A DNA stretch of 64,000 nucleotides from Oceanobacillus luteolus (GTDB lineage: Bacteria; Bacillota; Bacilli; Bacillales; Amphibacillaceae). Positions 62,665 to 64,000 of this stretch are shown piece after piece; within the stretch, counting starts at the first letter, position 1, and each line of letters starts with the position of its first letter. The notes below the pieces were generated by a model, which saw nothing but the letters and a program-made list of their open reading frames with translations, had not been told where the DNA came from and ran no database searches. The stretch spans positions 1-64,000 of the forward strand of contig NZ_JAMBON010000013.1 of the NCBI RefSeq assembly GCF_023715655.1. Direction: 5' to 3'. A program made the translations under genes and the position numbers.

Positions 62665-63378
62665 TCAATTATTTTTTGTCTCTTCACTTAGAAGTTCCAT
62701 TTGCTTGATCAGATTATTTTTCGTCCGTAAAATATGATATTTCACAGCCGCCTCTACTTCATGAGGATCTCCTCTTAATACAGCTTCATATATATTACGG
62801 TGTTCTCTTTGCGCCTCCGTATAATAACCCTTCAGTAGACTAGGAGCTATCAGAGAAATCCCAAGCGTCTCTACTATTTTTTTAAGTCTGCCCCACGGAC
62901 ACCCTTTTCTAAGGAGGTGATGAAAATCTCGATTCAACTGGATATATTGTTCATTCGTCCCATCGGAAATCTCCAACTCTTCCATTTGAATCAATATATT
63001 ATGTAACTCTTCTTTATCATCCTCTGTTAAAAAGGGCAGCGATTTTTTCACTGCGAGCCCTTCCAATAATGCGCGAGTTTGATAAACCTCTTCGATATCA
63101 TCCCGATTGATAGGGGTTACAATTGTTCCCTTGTGAGGAATGATTTCCACCAAATGTTCTTCCTGGAGCCTTGCAAAAGCTTCCCGTACAGGCATCCTGC
63201 TTACATTCAAGCGTTCTGCCCATTCCTCTTGAATCAAGCGTTCTCCTTCTTTTAAGTTACCTTTCAAGATCTCTTGCCTTATTTCTTTTACTACATAACT
63301 AACAATGGTTGATTTATCTTTACTTGAATGTACTATCTTGCATCCACTCCTTGTTAAATTGGATACACTTTTCATCAT
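62665..63378 (-). CDS. GntR-family (FadR/FCD-type) transcriptional regulator
   Basis: The N-terminal winged helix contains ERLIQEEWAERLNVSRMPVR and EIIPHKGTIV; the C-terminal helical FCD ligand domain includes YQTRALLEGLAVKKSL and conserved Asp/His positions. Neighbourhood suggests control of lhgO, like CsiR-type regulators. The start is unsettled. ATGs at 63378 and 63375 overlap the predicted -10 box, whereas AAGGAG (63352-63347) lies 10 nt before an in-frame ATA at 63336, giving about 223 residues. The open frame to 63504 includes non-coding promoter DNA. Confidence 0.85.
   Translation of the reverse strand: MMKSVSNLTRSGCKIVHSSKDKSTIVSYVVKEIRQEILKGNLKEGERLIQEEWAERLNVSRMPVREAFARLQEEHLVEIIPHKGTIVTPINRDDIEEVYQTRALLEGLAVKKSLPFLTEDDKEELHNILIQMEELEISDGTNEQYIQLNRDFHHLLRKGCPWGRLKKIVETLGISLIAPSLLKGYYTEAQREHRNIYEAVLRGDPHEVEAAVKYHILRTKNNLIKQMELLSEETKNN
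63359..63367 (-). promoter_or_regulatory. Possible GntR operator half-site (repeat)
   Basis: TTGGATACA occurs at 63359-63367, just after the predicted transcription start, and again at 63467-63475, where ATTGGATACAAT is nearly palindromic. Autoregulation is inferred. Confidence 0.35.
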
Positions 63379-63405
63379 GATATCATTGTTTGTTAATTTT
63401 GACAA
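63377..63405 (-). promoter_or_regulatory. Predicted promoter of the GntR-lhgO unit
   Basis: On the minus strand -35 TTGTCA (63405-63400) and -10 TATCAT (63382-63377) are 17 bp apart. Confidence 0.6.
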
Positions 63406-63501
63406 TATATAAAAAAGCTTATTTACAGCATTTATACAAAAAGGAACAATATACATCCATATTATATTGGATACAATCGCCTTAATTTTGGATTCATTAT
63501 A

Positions 63502-63540
63502 CACGAAAACAGGCTAGAGCTCTAAAAGCTCTAGCCTAAA
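63502..63540 (-). terminator. Terminator hairpin following the sugar isomerase gene
   Basis: AGGCTAGAGCT (63511-63521) is complementary to AGCTCTAGCCT (63527-63537). On the minus strand GTTTTCG follows. It is about 235 bp after the isomerase stop, and the DNA between shows no ORF or structure that I can support. Confidence 0.6.
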
Positions 63541-63771
63541 TAATCATATCCTATTATTTCACTCTCAACCTCTGTCCTGGCTATAACCCTTAAAATTGAA
63601 TAGATTTTTAGATTAACGTCCAATCTACAATTATTGAATTCACCTTATATATTTCAGTTTTCTCTATTAGATAATCTGGCGATTCAATTATATGAACAAA
63701 AACTACTTGTTTGGATAGTGTCTTAGTAGATTTTCTCTAATCTACATTAGTTAACTCGAAGCGAGGCTTTG

Positions 63772-64000
63772 CTATCCCAATAAACTCCTTAACCGCTGAA
63801 CCGCTTTCTCATTAGAAGATTTATCATCTTTAATTCCTTCATATTCAATGGATAGCCATCCATCGTAGTTTATTTCTTTCAATCCCTCAACAATATAAGG
63901 TAAATCCACCTGCCCATCCCCTGGAACCGTACCGATTATTTCCACTCCCAGAGTAGAGCGAAATCCACTTGTAGGTTCACTCTGTTTCTTTTCACGGAAA
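63772..64000 (-). CDS. Sugar phosphate isomerase/epimerase (xylose-isomerase-like TIM barrel), C-terminal part
   Basis: The last 76 residues of a gene entering from the right edge. VEIIGTVPGDGQVDLPYIVE and INYDGWLSIEYEGIKD correspond to the conserved C-terminal metal-binding and substrate strands of the AP-endonuclease-2/xylose-isomerase-like family, where the sequence (S/A)xE(Y/F)EG follows a DGWxSIE pattern. Members isomerise inositol, hydroxypyruvate or sugar derivatives; the specific activity cannot be told from this fragment. The stop TAG is at 63774-63772. Confidence 0.75.
   Translation of the reverse strand, partial: FREKKQSEPTSGFRSTLGVEIIGTVPGDGQVDLPYIVEGLKEINYDGWLSIEYEGIKDDKSSNEKAVQRLRSLLG

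Noticed and set aside
1-64000. CRISPR arrays, tRNA and rRNA genes
   Set aside because: No regularly spaced direct repeats of CRISPR size and no tRNA or rRNA signatures were found; the only regular repeat is the 21-bp array.

Overview
The window is AT-rich DNA from a Firmicute, most probably a Bacillaceae genus of the Oceanobacillus/Virgibacillus/Gracilibacillus kind; the genus is an inference. The grounds are strong GGAGG ribosome binding sites, frequent GTG and TTG starts, TPP and SAM-I (S-box) riboswitches, CcpA-type cre boxes, MtnU/MtnE and YkoFEDC orthologues, and LacI, ROK, GntR and YesMN-type regulators. There are no rRNA or tRNA genes and no CRISPR array. Nearly every gene is metabolic or transport-related.

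Layout. 1-360: the left end of an IS110-family insertion sequence, with the first 19 codons of its transposase and a 254-nt structured non-coding region that looks like a bridge RNA. 442-7077: an OFA-type MFS carrier, a TPP-riboswitch-controlled ykoFEDC thiamine/HMP transporter, and a monomeric sarcosine oxidase behind a structured leader. 7304-7481: a non-coding array with an exact 21-bp period. 7601-17628 (minus strand): mtnU-mtnE, then a SAM riboswitch heading one eight-gene operon, metQ-metN-metI-crotonase-hydroxyacid oxidase-class III CoA transferase-Fe alcohol dehydrogenase-metQ. This reads as a methionine-related 2-hydroxy/2-oxo acid pathway. 17982-24659: an Opp-type transporter whose binding protein appears circularly permuted and whose permeases carry long N-terminal extensions.

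From about 26.6 kb, where a BCCT transporter gene is cut off, to about 59.8 kb lies an accessory catabolic region built of three sugar ABC modules, none with its own ATPase. Module A (26.6-37.1 kb): LacI, two ADP-ribosylglycohydrolase-family proteins, binding protein, two permeases, ribokinase, DUF4387 and AtuA-like DUF1446, driven by a strong promoter with two mirror-image LacI operators. Module B (37.9-48.5 kb): CutC, FAD oxidoreductase, permeases, TIM-barrel protein, binding protein, DUF4127 and a YesMN-like two-component system. Two of its promoters share a composite response-regulator plus cre architecture. A decayed nagB fused to the tail of a DUF1307 lipoprotein gene lies between A and B. 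Module C (51.1-59.8 kb): a secreted PIG-L deacetylase, an ABC transporter with a ROK repressor, and an ArgH-like lyase, joined by related palindromes just downstream of three promoters.

The window ends with two small unknown membrane proteins, a GntR-lhgO pair and the C-terminus of a sugar phosphate isomerase/epimerase. The strongest candidates for undescribed biology are the SAM-riboswitch operon, the permuted binding protein, the ADP-ribosylglycohydrolase/ribokinase operon and the IS110 bridge-RNA candidate.
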